NCBI GenBank assembly: GCA_002067095.1
Contig: MVQD01000106.1
Coordinates: forward strand, 237,487 to 301,486
DNA from: Methanoregulaceae archaeon PtaB.Bin056
GTDB lineage: Archaea > Halobacteriota > Methanomicrobia > Methanomicrobiales > Methanospirillaceae
Length of the DNA stretch: 64,000 nucleotides
Direction of reading: 5' to 3'
The notes beneath the pieces were generated by a model. That model was not told where the DNA came from. It searched no databases and saw nothing but the letters and a program-made list of their open reading frames with translations. Shown here piece after piece: positions 1-8,988 of the stretch (position 1 is the stretch's first letter; each line of letters opens with the position of its first letter). A program made the position numbers and the translations under genes.

Positions 1-711
1 CGGAGATTCCTGCTGCGGGGTGAGGGTGCGGGCAACCGAAAGGAGCCGGTCGAGGTTGACGTGTTCACCGATCCTTTCCGTCACTACACGAATCCTGTCC
101 TGGAACTCCCGGCTCTCCCGGCCTTCCCGGTAAGGCGTCAGTCCGAGGTGGCGCATCGCGAGCTCCATCTCCTGCATCCTGGGAATCGCCCCGATCACCG
201 GGATCCGGCAATAGTGCTCGACTGCAGTGGCGGCCTTCTGGATATGCTTCCCGCCTGCTACGTTGTTCAGGATGACCCCTTCGATGCGGATCTCCGGATC
301 GAATGACTGGAACCCCCTGATAAGGGCAGCGGCACTCCTCGTGATGCTGCGTGCGTTCACCACCAGCACCACGGGTATCCCAAGGGACCTTGCGACCGAT
401 GCACTGCTTCCTGTATCATCGAGTGCCTCAGCACCTTCGTAGAGCCCCCGCACCCCTTCAACGATCGCCAGGTCGGCCCCCACGCATCCATGGCTGAAGA
501 TCGCCCTGACCTGGTGCTCGTCCATGACATACGTGTCGAGGTTCCGGCAGGGGCGACCGGTAACCCCGGTGAGATAGGAAGGATCGATGTAGTCCATGCC
601 GACCTTGAAGGTCTGGACTGCCATCTTCCGGGAGAAGAGTGCGGCGATTGCGAGCGCGATGCTCGTCTTCCCGCTCCCGGAACGGTCGCCGGCGATCATC
701 AGGGCCTTCAT
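1..711 (-). CDS. cfbB: Ni-sirohydrochlorin a,c-diamide synthase CfbB, partial
   Basis: The first 237 residues are visible; the C-terminal part lies beyond the left edge. The product is a CobB/CbiA-type amidotransferase. It opens with MKALMIAGDRSGSGKTS, whose P-loop-like GDRSGSGKTS is the ATP site, followed by KVGMDYIDPSYL and an EGVRGLYEG segment typical of the family. In F430 synthesis CfbB uses ATP and glutamine to amidate the a and c acetate side chains of Ni-sirohydrochlorin. The glutaminase domain with its catalytic Cys should lie in the missing part. The ATG overlaps the cfbD stop as ATGA, so it is translationally coupled as the last visible gene of cfbA-E-D-B. The paralogue cobyrinate synthase CbiA is the alternative, but the operon context settles it as CfbB. 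Confidence 0.93.
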   Translation of the reverse strand, partial: MKALMIAGDRSGSGKTSIALAIAALFSRKMAVQTFKVGMDYIDPSYLTGVTGRPCRNLDTYVMDEHQVRAIFSHGCVGADLAIVEGVRGLYEGAEALDDTGSSASVARSLGIPVVLVVNARSITRSAAALIRGFQSFDPEIRIEGVILNNVAGGKHIQKAATAVEHYCRIPVIGAIPRMQEMELAMRHLGLTPYREGRESREFQDRIRVVTERIGEHVNLDRLLSVARTLTPQQESP

Positions 712-1787
712 GCGATGCTCCGGATCACGGCGCCAAGCTCACTCTCCACCACATGCGTGACCCCCAGGGTCCGCGGATGGAGGTCGATCTCGACCACCAC
801 GTACCGGTGCCCCTGCTCCCTGAGAGGCTCCACCTGGCGGGGGCCGTTCGTCACCGAGATGCATTCGATACCCTGGAGGTACTGCGGGGGGATTGCATGG
901 GGGACGCCGACGATAAACGCAAATTCCGGGGAGAGCGCCTGTATCTGCCTCCCGAGCATCTCCCCGTATGCCCCATATTCGTCAAGTGCTCCGCACAGGA
1001 CAGGCACGAGATCCTTTTCCCGGAGCTCTTCCCGGATCCGGCGCGCATCCTCCCTGACCTTGGGCAGACCCCTGTCCTCGAGGTTTGCGATATAGGTGAT
1101 GGACGCGGAAGGGCAGGCCTGGTGGAGTGCGAGAAGTTCGTCGGCGAACATGTATGCAGTCTCTTTTTTTGCGTTCATGATCGCCACTCCGCGCCTCCCG
1201 CTTCGCGCAAGGGCGAGGAGCCGTTCTGCAGCGAGGTGCTTTAAGTCCCCCCGGGATGGCTCGATATAGGGCTTTGATGCTGCTCCGCGCAGCCGTTCGA
1301 CCTCGTTCGCACTTGCCAGGAGGCGCTTCTGCCGGAGGAGCTCATCCTCGCTGATCCAGCCCGCCGCCGCTGCAGGCTCCAGGGTGGCGATGACACCGTC
1401 GATATTCTCAGGGAACCCTGCATGGATCTCGACAGAGATGGCAGGGGTGGAGATACCTGAGTTCCGGATGGCTGACTGGAGGTCTTCGCCGATGATCATC
1501 GACACGCAAGTCCCGACCACTGCCATCCTTCTCGGTGAGAAGGTCTTCTCTGCGTACTGGAGAACCGCTTCAAGGGGCTGCTGGCCCCCGAAGATGAACT
1601 CGTGGTCTGCAAGGGAGGTTGTCAGGACCCGCAGGCCATCTTCCTCGAGGAGCCTGGCGTGCTTGAAGGAGCACCCCGATGGGCCGTGCAGGATGGCAAC
1701 ATCGACTCCCAGATCTCGTGCGGTGTAGAGGGCAGCAACGATAGAACTGGGGCGAGGCTGCATGTATTTCATGGTATTCACCGCCAT
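708..1787 (-). CDS. cfbD: Ni-sirohydrochlorin a,c-diamide reductive cyclase, NifD-like subunit CfbD
   Basis: This 359-residue nitrogenase component-1 homologue catalyses the six-electron reduction and ring closure giving seco-F430, with electrons from the NifH-like CfbC. Two cluster-type cysteines are visible: C39 in HGPSGCSFKH and C94 in VVGTCVSMIIGEDL. The position of the first NifD P-cluster Cys is occupied by the PRPSS segment, as expected for CfbD homodimers that carry a simple 4Fe-4S cluster. The length fits CfbD (about 350-370) and is far below NifD. It overlaps cfbE upstream by 10 bases and cfbB downstream as ATGA. cfbC is not in this operon as far as visible; it may lie past the left edge. 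Confidence 0.94.
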   Translation of the reverse strand: MAVNTMKYMQPRPSSIVAALYTARDLGVDVAILHGPSGCSFKHARLLEEDGLRVLTTSLADHEFIFGGQQPLEAVLQYAEKTFSPRRMAVVGTCVSMIIGEDLQSAIRNSGISTPAISVEIHAGFPENIDGVIATLEPAAAAGWISEDELLRQKRLLASANEVERLRGAASKPYIEPSRGDLKHLAAERLLALARSGRRGVAIMNAKKETAYMFADELLALHQACPSASITYIANLEDRGLPKVREDARRIREELREKDLVPVLCGALDEYGAYGEMLGRQIQALSPEFAFIVGVPHAIPPQYLQGIECISVTNGPRQVEPLREQGHRYVVVEIDLHPRTLGVTHVVESELGAVIRSIA

Positions 1788-2992
1788 GTCTTCACCGCCA
1801 GCACCACGATGCCTTCCCTGGGATCGGCATTCTCAAGCGCAAGGGCCTCTCCTTCTGCAAGGGTGTCACAGCATGCGAGGGGGATCTCCCCGGGCAATGA
1901 CTCCGAGATCAGGGGGCCATATGTTGCCCCGACCAGGATTACGCGATCCGGGCATTCAGACCTGACCAGTTCAACTATAGTCTCACCAGGGAACCCTTCG
2001 CATATGGCGCCCTCCTCCTTGCCGATCACCAGCGTGAGGGGACCCCTTATTCCCGCGAGCTGCCTGCCGTAGCGGATGGCCTGCAATGCGGTCGCAGCGC
2101 AGGTTCCCGAGTTTGAATCATCCACCACCGCGGTCTTCCCTCTAAAAGAACACACCATCCTCCCGGCCACAGGGGTAAATGTGGAGAGGCGGGCCGGATC
2201 GATGCCGAGTATGCATGCGGCAGCAGCGGCCAGCGTGAGGGGGTCGCGGTATGCCGCATTTTCAAGGATGGGGTTTTTGAACTCCCCGGATATCTCTCCC
2301 CAGGCATACCTGCATACGTCACCATCGACCTTGGCAATCCTGTCTGCGGGAAGGCGGTTCCCAGACTGGGATGTCCCCGGGGGAGTAAGCATGAGAGTGA
2401 GGGCGTTCCCGGAACGGAGTTTCTCCTCCAGCGCGTCTTTCTCTCCGCCCGCACAGCGATATGTATCCATTGATGTCAGGATACCAAGGTTCCCGGCACC
2501 GGTGAAGCCGAGTGAGATCTCTGCGATCAACCAGCCGCCACACGAACGGGCAAGGGACGCTGCTTCTATGAGAGATGCGGGAGTGATGCCCAGCTGTCCA
2601 TGTATCTTACCAGAGGGGTACTCCGTGGTACCACGCGAGGTATGGAGGATGCCTGGTCCTTCCATGAGGTGCGCCAGGGCATGCGCCGTGGTTGTCTTTC
2701 CCCTGGCACCGGTGATCTCTACCAGGGGAGACGGCGCCTGCCTTCCCAAGATCCATCTTACCGCCTGGTGATGGGTTATCACCGGTGAGGGAACCGATGT
2801 CAGCAGGGGATACTGCGGATAAAGGTGGACCGGTGCGATGACAAGGTCATAATCCCTCATGCCGGCATCCCCGGGACTGATTCCGTCTTCCCCGCGGTAT
2901 ACATCCACCATCTCAACAGAATGACCTCGCATCGCCAGTGCTTCCGCGATCTTCTTGCCTCCGTGGATTGTATCAAGCACAAGTATCTGCAT
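1778..2992 (-). CDS. cfbE: Coenzyme F430 synthetase CfbE (Mur ligase-like)
   Basis: The 404-residue protein is a MurE/MurF-like ATP-dependent ligase that closes the last ring of coenzyme F430 from seco-F430. It begins MQILVLDTIHGGKK, the usual CfbE N-terminus, has the Mur ATP loop EITGARGKTTTAH at about residues 92-104, and has a C-terminal Mur domain with VIGKEEGA. The frame stays open 33 bases upstream to another ATG at 3025, which would overlap cfbA. I chose 2992 because it lies 4 bases after the cfbA stop and gives the conserved start. Confidence 0.92.
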   Translation of the reverse strand: MQILVLDTIHGGKKIAEALAMRGHSVEMVDVYRGEDGISPGDAGMRDYDLVIAPVHLYPQYPLLTSVPSPVITHHQAVRWILGRQAPSPLVEITGARGKTTTAHALAHLMEGPGILHTSRGTTEYPSGKIHGQLGITPASLIEAASLARSCGGWLIAEISLGFTGAGNLGILTSMDTYRCAGGEKDALEEKLRSGNALTLMLTPPGTSQSGNRLPADRIAKVDGDVCRYAWGEISGEFKNPILENAAYRDPLTLAAAAACILGIDPARLSTFTPVAGRMVCSFRGKTAVVDDSNSGTCAATALQAIRYGRQLAGIRGPLTLVIGKEEGAICEGFPGETIVELVRSECPDRVILVGATYGPLISESLPGEIPLACCDTLAEGEALALENADPREGIVVLAVKTWR

Positions 2993-2996
2993 ACCC

Positions 2997-3398
2997 TCAG
3001 AGTGCTGATAGGACCTGCCTGGCATTCTTGACCATCAGTTCTGCAAGGAGCGGGTCGCTCCCTATCGGATCTGCATAGAGAAGGGGAATGGCCCGACCAT
3101 CCAGCGAGTAGACGCCCCTGTTCTTTCCCTCCTCGAGGCCGATCACAGACGGGATATCCTTGAGGATATGTACTCCTTTTGCGAGGAACAGAGGCACTAC
3201 AACCAGGACATCAATGGCCTCTTTCTGGAATTCTGCCATCGCCTCCTCGATACTGGGCGAATTCATGTTCATGAACCCGCACTTTACAATGAATTCCGGG
3301 TATTTTCCGGAGATGAGACTGGCGGTGCTCTCAACCAGTTCCTTGTTGTACGGGAGTTTGCTTCCATGTCCGACCAGTAACAGGCCCTTCTTACTCAT
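2997..3398 (-). CDS. cfbA: Sirohydrochlorin nickelochelatase CfbA (CbiX-S type)
   Basis: The 133-residue small chelatase inserts Ni(II) into sirohydrochlorin, the first committed step of F430 synthesis. The start MSKKGLLLVGHGSK carries the metal-binding His11 and the second ligand is His77 in LAKGVHILKDIP. The size matches the homodimeric small CbiX/CfbA class. A longer open frame runs upstream to 3662, but the conserved N-terminus begins at 3398. It is the first gene of the cfbA-E-D-B operon. Confidence 0.93.
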   Translation of the reverse strand: MSKKGLLLVGHGSKLPYNKELVESTASLISGKYPEFIVKCGFMNMNSPSIEEAMAEFQKEAIDVLVVVPLFLAKGVHILKDIPSVIGLEEGKNRGVYSLDGRAIPLLYADPIGSDPLLAELMVKNARQVLSAL

Positions 3399-3797
3399 AC
3401 GTATATTTGTACTACTGACACGGGTAAAATTGTTATCGATTTCTCTGTCACGCGCGTTTTCCGGGAAACAGGATTCCCATGACCTAGAGGAAGGAAAAAC
3501 CCTGGAAACGGCAGAATCTCCTGGTTTATCTGCAGGTGCAGGCATATGAGGGAGAATGGCACAATGCAGACGGATTCGGATAAAGAGCATGTCCGGTGAT
3601 GCAATGGCAGACTGCCAGGGATTCATTTGAGAGCAAAAAGCATTCATTTTTCCAAATAACAAGTATTTAGAGGTTTTTTCCAGGCCCCTCCTCAGCAGAG
3701 GGAACTTCAGCTGGGCATCCAGCTTTTTATATCCATGAAAAATTAAATTTATAAGAACTTCGGAGACCGCGATTTTTCCGGAGATGAGAGTCGTCCC
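3399..3797. other. Divergent intergenic region between cfbA and mmp9
   Basis: This 399-base stretch separates two divergently transcribed operons. It contains AT-rich promoter-like sequence near both ends, with a TATA element for the rightward gene around 3748. I see no convincing gene; the open frames crossing it are upstream extensions of cfbA or antisense shadows. Confidence 0.6.
3748..3754 (+). promoter_or_regulatory. TATA box for mmp9 operon
   Basis: TTTATAA within a locally AT-rich run lies about 45 bases before the mmp9 ATG, which would put transcription start near 3775 and leave a short leader. A second AT-rich stretch at 3723-3732 is a weaker alternative. Confidence 0.5.
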
Positions 3798-4940
3798 ATG
3801 GAAGCGATGCGCAGTTACGAGAGGTATGGCCTGCTGCTGAATGAACGGGTGGTAAAAACCCCGATTGCGGTCTCAGCTATGGCGGGAGTGGTTGACGCGG
3901 AGTATGCACTCGCCCGCAGTGCACACATCGGGGCCGCGTTCCTTGGGGGCTACTCAATCGATGCACCCACCATGGAGGCAAGCCGGAGCTTGGCGGCAGG
4001 CGGGCGTTCAGAGTTCCTCTATGATGATCCCGTCGAGGCCCTCGCCGCGCAGGTCTCGCTGATGGCCCCGTCCGATATCATCTGCGGACTGAACCTGAGG
4101 GCGGGCAGACCTGATGCGCTCGGGTTGATCGCATCGCAGATCGGTGACAGCGTAATCTACGAGATCGACGCCCACTGCCGACAGGAGCCCCTTGTCAGGG
4201 CACGGTGCGGGGAGTACCTTCTCCAGCACACCGACCTCCTCGCTGAGTATATCAGGGCACTGAAACGCGAGGATGTTACTGTATCGGTCAAGATAAGGGC
4301 AGGGGTAAGTGCGGATGACCGCCTGCTGGCAAAAAAGATATGGAAAGCCGGGGGGGATATCATCCATGTGGATCTCATGGATTTCGGTTACCAGAAGGTG
4401 CGCCAGATCAGGAACAGCAGCCCCCTGTTTCTTATTGCCAATAATTCCATCAATACTTTCGAGAAGATGAAGGAAATGCTCTCTCACGGGGCCGATATGG
4501 TCTCCCTTGCCCGCCAGTCTGACGATCGGACACTCGCAGGCCTCGACGCTGCGATCTCGAGGTTTACCGGAGAGCATGGCTGGTACAACGCGCCCAAGCA
4601 GCTCTGCAGGGGTGGGGACATCAGGTCCCTTGCGTTCTGTTGCATGCCCGTCAAGAACTGTCCCCTGATCCCGATGCTGGAAAAGATTGGGCTCTCCAGA
4701 GAGGACTACCTTGCAATAAAGCAGAATGCGGTTGCAGGGACTCCGCTTGATTTCGGCAGCCAGACATGTTTTGGAAGCCTCGCCTGGTGCTGCAAGGACT
4801 CCTCACCCTGCATGTTCAGGGAGATGACGCTCCGGGAGGCCGGACTCTCCAGCAGGGAATATATGCGGCAGAAGAAGCAGCTTGCTGATAAGATCCTGCA
4901 GCATCTCTTCTATGAGCATGAGGACACTCACCCGTGCTGA
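3798..4940 (+). CDS. mmp9: Methanogenesis marker protein 9
   Basis: The 380-residue protein has a TIM-barrel N-terminal part resembling the tRNA-dihydrouridine synthase fold (TPIAVSAMAGVVDAEYAL near the start; VKIRAGV and GGDIIHVDLMDFG mid-protein) and a Cys-rich C-terminal part with FCCMPVKNCP and TCFGSLAWCCKDSSPC, suggestive of a metal or Fe-S site. This combination is that of methanogenesis marker 9, conserved in methanogens with no established biochemical role. It leads an operon with the CitG-like and DUF447 genes, the next start lying inside its 3' end. Confidence 0.85.
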   Translation: MEAMRSYERYGLLLNERVVKTPIAVSAMAGVVDAEYALARSAHIGAAFLGGYSIDAPTMEASRSLAAGGRSEFLYDDPVEALAAQVSLMAPSDIICGLNLRAGRPDALGLIASQIGDSVIYEIDAHCRQEPLVRARCGEYLLQHTDLLAEYIRALKREDVTVSVKIRAGVSADDRLLAKKIWKAGGDIIHVDLMDFGYQKVRQIRNSSPLFLIANNSINTFEKMKEMLSHGADMVSLARQSDDRTLAGLDAAISRFTGEHGWYNAPKQLCRGGDIRSLAFCCMPVKNCPLIPMLEKIGLSREDYLAIKQNAVAGTPLDFGSQTCFGSLAWCCKDSSPCMFREMTLREAGLSSREYMRQKKQLADKILQHLFYEHEDTHPC

Positions 4941-5730
4941 CCGGGCTCAGCTGGCGATGGTATTTGAGGTTTCTGCGTATCCGAAACCAGGAAATGTCGA
5001 TCGCTGCCATGATTACGAGACGACAAGGCTTGAACATTTTCTTGCATCCGCGATATTGGCCCGCCCTGCGCTGGAGGCAGCGGAGCGGGGTGGGGACGGC
5101 CCGGGAGCCCTCATCCACCGGGCGGTAGAATGCACCTCTGGCCACCGTGGGGGAAACACCCATTTTGGTGCATTTATCCTTCTGATCCCCCTCATCATGG
5201 GTGGTGACATCCCCGGCGCGGCGAAGGTGGTGGCGAACACTTCTGTCGATGATGCCGTGGAGTTTTACCGGGCATTTGGAAAGACAGAGGTGAGAGTCAT
5301 CCAGGGACATGAACTTGATGTCCACGACCCGTCATCCATCGTGGAGATCCGGTCCCGGGGCATGACACTCTACGATCTCATGCTCTATTCCGCACCGCGC
5401 GATATGGTGGCTCGGGAATGGATCAACGGCTTTGAGATGACCAGGAGGGGCGCTGACCTGATACATGCGGCCGGATGCGGCCAGCAGGCGGTGGTTGAGG
5501 CGTTCCTTGGGCTCCTTGCACTCGAGCCTGATACGTTTATCGTCAAGAAACACGGCCCTGAGGTCGCATGGAAGACCATGGAGAAGGCGAGGGAAGTGAG
5601 GGAGGGATTGCGCGATCTCCAGGCATTTGACCAGGAATGCATCGACAGGGGGATCAACCCGGGATCCATCGCAGACATTATCATTGCCGCCCTCTACATA
5701 GCCCTGGGGGAAGGATGGGAATGGGATTGA
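4912..5730 (+). CDS. Triphosphoribosyl-dephospho-CoA synthase family protein (CitG-like)
   Basis: The protein belongs to the CitG/MdcB family, which in bacteria makes the prosthetic-group precursor of citrate or malonate lyase. Family signatures include SAYPKPGNVDRCHDY, HRGGNTHFG and GPEVAWKTM. No citrate lyase genes are near, so in this methanogen the substrate is probably another nucleotide or cofactor. The start overlaps the mmp9 end; ATG codons at 4912 and 4918 are both possible, and no strong Shine-Dalgarno decides. It is coupled to the DUF447 gene downstream. I recall CitG-like and DUF447 genes also turning up in bacterial tetrahydromethanopterin clusters, which would suggest a C1-cofactor role, but this is not certain. 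Confidence 0.8.
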   Translation: MSMRTLTRADRAQLAMVFEVSAYPKPGNVDRCHDYETTRLEHFLASAILARPALEAAERGGDGPGALIHRAVECTSGHRGGNTHFGAFILLIPLIMGGDIPGAAKVVANTSVDDAVEFYRAFGKTEVRVIQGHELDVHDPSSIVEIRSRGMTLYDLMLYSAPRDMVAREWINGFEMTRRGADLIHAAGCGQQAVVEAFLGLLALEPDTFIVKKHGPEVAWKTMEKAREVREGLRDLQAFDQECIDRGINPGSIADIIIAALYIALGEGWEWD

Positions 5731-6293
5731 TGAGAGAGGGGATCAACGAGGTTATTGCCACCACGCACTGGAACGCCGCTCCAATGGGGATCATATCCCG
5801 TGACGGGAGCCAGAGGATGGTGGTCTTCCGCGGCAGCCATACCGCCGAGAATATCAGGACGCATGGCTGGGTTGTCGCAAACATTACATTCGATCCCGTT
5901 GTGTATGTTGAAACGGCGTTCGGAGACCTGGGCAGGGAGCGGTTCGTCCCTGAAAAGGTGGGGGACCTCTGGGTGCAACGCCTTGCCGGAGCAGAGGCCT
6001 GGGCGGCATTCGAGGCTCAGGTGATCAGGGAGACGGATGAAGCGTTGATGGTGAACCTCACGCCACTTTACGAACAGATGCTCACATGCGCGGTGCACCC
6101 GGTTAACAGGGGTTTTTCCAGTGTGATCGAGGCGACGGTCCATGCAACGCGGTACGTCATGGGGAGAGATCCAGCGCTTCTGGACCTTATCAGGCATCAT
6201 GCATCCATTGTCCGGAGGTGCGGGGGCAGGAGGGAATTGGAAGCCCTGGCCCTCCTGAAGACGCACCTCCCCAAAGACACGGGACTCTCCTGA
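5721..6293 (+). CDS. DUF447 family flavin-reductase-like protein
   Basis: About 190 residues starting MGLMREGINEVIATTHWN, with NAAPMGI and FRGSHTAENIRTHG, are characteristic of DUF447, a split-barrel FMN-binding family restricted mainly to archaea and methylotrophs. The exact reaction is unknown. In-frame ATGs at 5715, 5721 and 5730 compete: 5730 would overlap the preceding stop as TGATG, while 5721 lies after a GGGGGAAGG stretch. It is the last gene of the mmp9 operon and is convergent with hypE. Confidence 0.78.
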   Translation: MGLMREGINEVIATTHWNAAPMGIISRDGSQRMVVFRGSHTAENIRTHGWVVANITFDPVVYVETAFGDLGRERFVPEKVGDLWVQRLAGAEAWAAFEAQVIRETDEALMVNLTPLYEQMLTCAVHPVNRGFSSVIEATVHATRYVMGRDPALLDLIRHHASIVRRCGGRRELEALALLKTHLPKDTGLS

Positions 6294-6294
6294 A

Positions 6295-7290
6295 TCAGCA
6301 GACCCTTGGGACCGGGTCTCCCACGGGGGGTTCAATGAAACGTTCGCCGCCGACGGATGTCTTCATGATCACGTGGGACCCGGCAAGGACTTCGCCGATG
6401 ATGGCCGACTCTTTCCCGTAAGGATGCGAGCGCATCGCTTCGAGTACCGCTTCGGCATCGCGTGCAGGGACCCCCATCACCACTTTCCCTTCGTTTGCGA
6501 CCTGCAGCAGGTCGATCCCGAGCATGTCGGCAACGCTCCTCACGCTCCTCCGGATGGGGAGATCCGCTTCTGATATCCGGACCGAGACATTGCTCTTCCT
6601 TGCCATCTCGTTGATGGCGCTGGCAAATCCTCCCCTTGTCGGGTCTTTCATCGCATGGATCTCGCCTGCAGCCATGGCCCTCTCGACGAGCCCCCACAGC
6701 GGTGCGACGTCTGATACGAGCTGGTCGCCAAGGGAGAGACCGGCCCGCTCGGCCATTATCGTCATCCCGTGGTCCCCGAGCGTCCCGTTCACGAGGATGC
6801 AGTCGCCGGGCCGGAGGCCGTTGTCCCTGACGATCCGGTCGGCAATGCCTATGCCTGCAGTATTCACGGCGATCCCGTCAAGCGCACCTTTCTCGAGGAC
6901 TTTTGTGTCTCCCGTCACAAGGCTGGCCCCGCATTCGCCAAGGGCCAGGTCCATGGAGTGCACGATGCGCTCCAGGTCCGCACTCTCAAAGCCCTCCTCG
7001 ATGATCATCCCGCAGGAGAGGGCGATGGGCCTTCCGCCCATCATGGCGAGGTCGTTGACGGTCCCGCATACGGCGATCCTCCCGATGTCGCCGCCTGGGA
7101 AGAAGATTGGCCGGACCACGTGGGAGTCGGTCGTGAAGACGAGGTTCAGCCCCCCGATGGGAATCACTGCACCATCATCGAGCGCTTCAAGCCCAACGCC
7201 CCCTGCATTGCGGTGCTCGAACTTGGTGAGTATCTGGAGGAGCTCCCCCATCACTTCCCCCCCCGCGCCGTGCATCAGGTTGACCTTCAT
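6295..7290 (-). CDS. hypE: Hydrogenase maturation protein HypE
   Basis: The 331-residue AIR-synthase-like protein dehydrates the carboxamide placed on its C-terminal Cys by HypF to form the cyanide ligand of [NiFe]-hydrogenases. It shows the N-terminal HGAGG motif, a central TRGGFASAINEMA block, and ends ...DPVPRVC, the C-terminal cysteine on which the thiocyanate forms. The start overlaps the hypA stop as ATGA. hypB, C, D and F are not in the window. Confidence 0.95.
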   Translation of the reverse strand: MKVNLMHGAGGEVMGELLQILTKFEHRNAGGVGLEALDDGAVIPIGGLNLVFTTDSHVVRPIFFPGGDIGRIAVCGTVNDLAMMGGRPIALSCGMIIEEGFESADLERIVHSMDLALGECGASLVTGDTKVLEKGALDGIAVNTAGIGIADRIVRDNGLRPGDCILVNGTLGDHGMTIMAERAGLSLGDQLVSDVAPLWGLVERAMAAGEIHAMKDPTRGGFASAINEMARKSNVSVRISEADLPIRRSVRSVADMLGIDLLQVANEGKVVMGVPARDAEAVLEAMRSHPYGKESAIIGEVLAGSHVIMKTSVGGERFIEPPVGDPVPRVC

Positions 7291-7628
7291 TCGTCACTCA
7301 CCTCGATCTCGATATTGGTTACCAGTATCTCCCTGCCCTTCACAAGTTCAGGGAGTCCCCCGCACCGCGGGCATACGAAACGTTCCGCTCCCTCGTACCC
7401 GCATGTGCAGCGGGAGAGTGGTGGGATGACTGCCACCACGAGGTTTGCCCCCTTCATCACCGGGTCGTCCTCAATAAGTGTCCCGAAGAGGAAGCTGACC
7501 TGCTCGGGGCTGACCATTGCCATCTCTCCGAATTCCACGCTCACCGACCTGACCTCGCGTGCGCCGTGCTCGATCGCCGCCTTCCGGGCGGTGGCATAGA
7601 TGTCGTATGCGATACTGAATTCATGCAT
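7287..7628 (-). CDS. hypA: Hydrogenase nickel incorporation protein HypA
   Basis: The 113-residue nickel chaperone starts MHEFS, with the Ni-binding His2 of the MHE motif. The zinc site is made of C74 and C76 (RCTCGYEG) and C86 and C89 (CPRCGG); the first pair is CxC rather than the usual CxxC, a small departure from the textbook motif. It is the first gene of hypA-hypE. Confidence 0.93.
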   Translation of the reverse strand: MHEFSIAYDIYATARKAAIEHGAREVRSVSVEFGEMAMVSPEQVSFLFGTLIEDDPVMKGANLVVAVIPPLSRCTCGYEGAERFVCPRCGGLPELVKGREILVTNIEIEVSDE

Positions 7629-7857
7629 GCAGGAATGCCTCGTGGAAATCCCCCGTATTCCGTATTTTTCCGTGCTATCCGGGCAGGTATATCAGGGGAT
7701 ATGATGAGCCAATATATATGGGAGGGCCGGGCATAAATCATTCCCTGTTGCTCCCCAGGGCCCAGGTGCCCGGTAAAACTGCGAATGCGGTAGCATGGGG
7801 CAGAAGGTCCGAACCGTCCTGTTCCAAACCCCCGGGCCGCCCCCCCCACATCCCGGG

Positions 7858-8967
7858 TCAGCGGGCCTTCCCTCTTCCGGGAGGGGTTTTCCCTCCTTGG
7901 TGAGTAATCCGCAGGCCCCTGTTGTCAACTGCAGTCACGACTGCGATCTTGAGGCCGAGTTTGTGCACGATCTCCTCGATCTCGTCCCTCCCTTTTGATG
8001 TGACGATGGCAATGGACGGCCCGACAGAGCTCATGCCGACAAATTCGAGACCGGCCTCACGCAGGAGGCTCATATGCCGGTAGATGGCATAACTGTGATG
8101 CTCCACTTCTGCCCTCTTCGAGCCACGAAACTCGATCTCCCAGATGATATTTCCTATCTTTTCAAGATCCTCTCTCTCGAGGCCAGGGATCAGGTCCATC
8201 ATGATCATGTAGGCCTTGATCTCGCGGTCACGGTAATCGAGGACCCTGGCCTTGTTCATCAGCAGGTCGAACTCCTGCGTCCCCGCGGATGAGATATCGG
8301 TGGGGGGAATCACGATGAATACGTTCTTTCCTTCCGCGAACGGGTGGTGGTATACGAGAGCGAGCTCGTCTCCGGTGATGGCCATACCCCCGTGGATACT
8401 GACGGCAGGCCCCACCCCCGTCTCGAAGCCGAAGGCAATGTTCCCATCCACGGTCTCCTCGACATAATTGTATCCGATCATCCGTCGGAGCTGGTCGCTG
8501 GTAAACGGAGATCCCACGGCATAATTGAGAGCGTGCGCAAGGGAGATCATGATCGTGCTTGTTGACCCAAGACCGACATGCTGGTGCTGGTGGTCGGTAG
8601 CCCTGATCGAAAACCCCCCCTCGTATCCCGAGATCTCCCTGAAGACCTCGACAAAATGCCGGATGATCGCCGGCCGGTTGTAGTCGATCTCTACACCCTT
8701 CTCAATGCACCTGGCCTCCACGCTGCAATAGAGCTGGATGGCAAACCCCACCCCGCCACCGCCGGGTCGGGCAGGCGAGAACCTGTTCATGTCAAGCACT
8801 GTTAAGTGGATCCTGGCCGGCGCCCGTACCTTCACAGTTCCTTTGACAGGAGTGAGTGAAGCCGGGCGTTCTATGCCAAGGGTCCTGATCTGCGTACCTG
8901 GGGGGAAGGAATTGAACTCGTACTCGACCAGGTCAAGGTCTCCGCCCCGGATCTTCATGGTTGCCAT
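7858..8967 (-). CDS. mptG: Beta-ribofuranosylaminobenzene 5'-phosphate synthase (methanopterin synthesis)
   Basis: The GHMP-kinase-fold protein of 369 residues condenses p-aminobenzoate (or hydroxybenzoate) with PRPP, the first committed step to the methanopterin arylamine. Supporting motifs are VRAPARIHLTVLDMNRF, a Gly-rich PGGGGVGFAIQ, and HQHVGLGSTSTIMISLAHA, the GHMP GLGSS-type loop. About 50 extra N-terminal residues (RGGDLDLVEYEFNSFPPG) precede the domain. It follows the DUF2148 gene by 21 bases, so the two are probably cotranscribed. Confidence 0.82.
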   Translation of the reverse strand: MATMKIRGGDLDLVEYEFNSFPPGTQIRTLGIERPASLTPVKGTVKVRAPARIHLTVLDMNRFSPARPGGGGVGFAIQLYCSVEARCIEKGVEIDYNRPAIIRHFVEVFREISGYEGGFSIRATDHQHQHVGLGSTSTIMISLAHALNYAVGSPFTSDQLRRMIGYNYVEETVDGNIAFGFETGVGPAVSIHGGMAITGDELALVYHHPFAEGKNVFIVIPPTDISSAGTQEFDLLMNKARVLDYRDREIKAYMIMMDLIPGLEREDLEKIGNIIWEIEFRGSKRAEVEHHSYAIYRHMSLLREAGLEFVGMSSVGPSIAIVTSKGRDEIEEIVHKLGLKIAVVTAVDNRGLRITHQGGKTPPGRGKAR

Positions 8968-8988
8968 ATGGATATACCTGACACCAGA

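Noticed and set aside
708..1728. Several long plus-strand frames opposite cfbB and cfbD
   Set aside because: GC-rich antisense shadows; the minus-strand products match known families along their whole length.
2997..3662. Long 221-codon version of cfbA
   Set aside because: The first 88 codons are basic/hydrophobic noise in the divergent promoter region; the conserved CbiX N-terminus starts at 3398.
4912..5730. Citrate lyase-associated CitG
   Set aside because: No citrate lyase or malonate decarboxylase gene is near, and methanogens generally lack them, so only the family is named.
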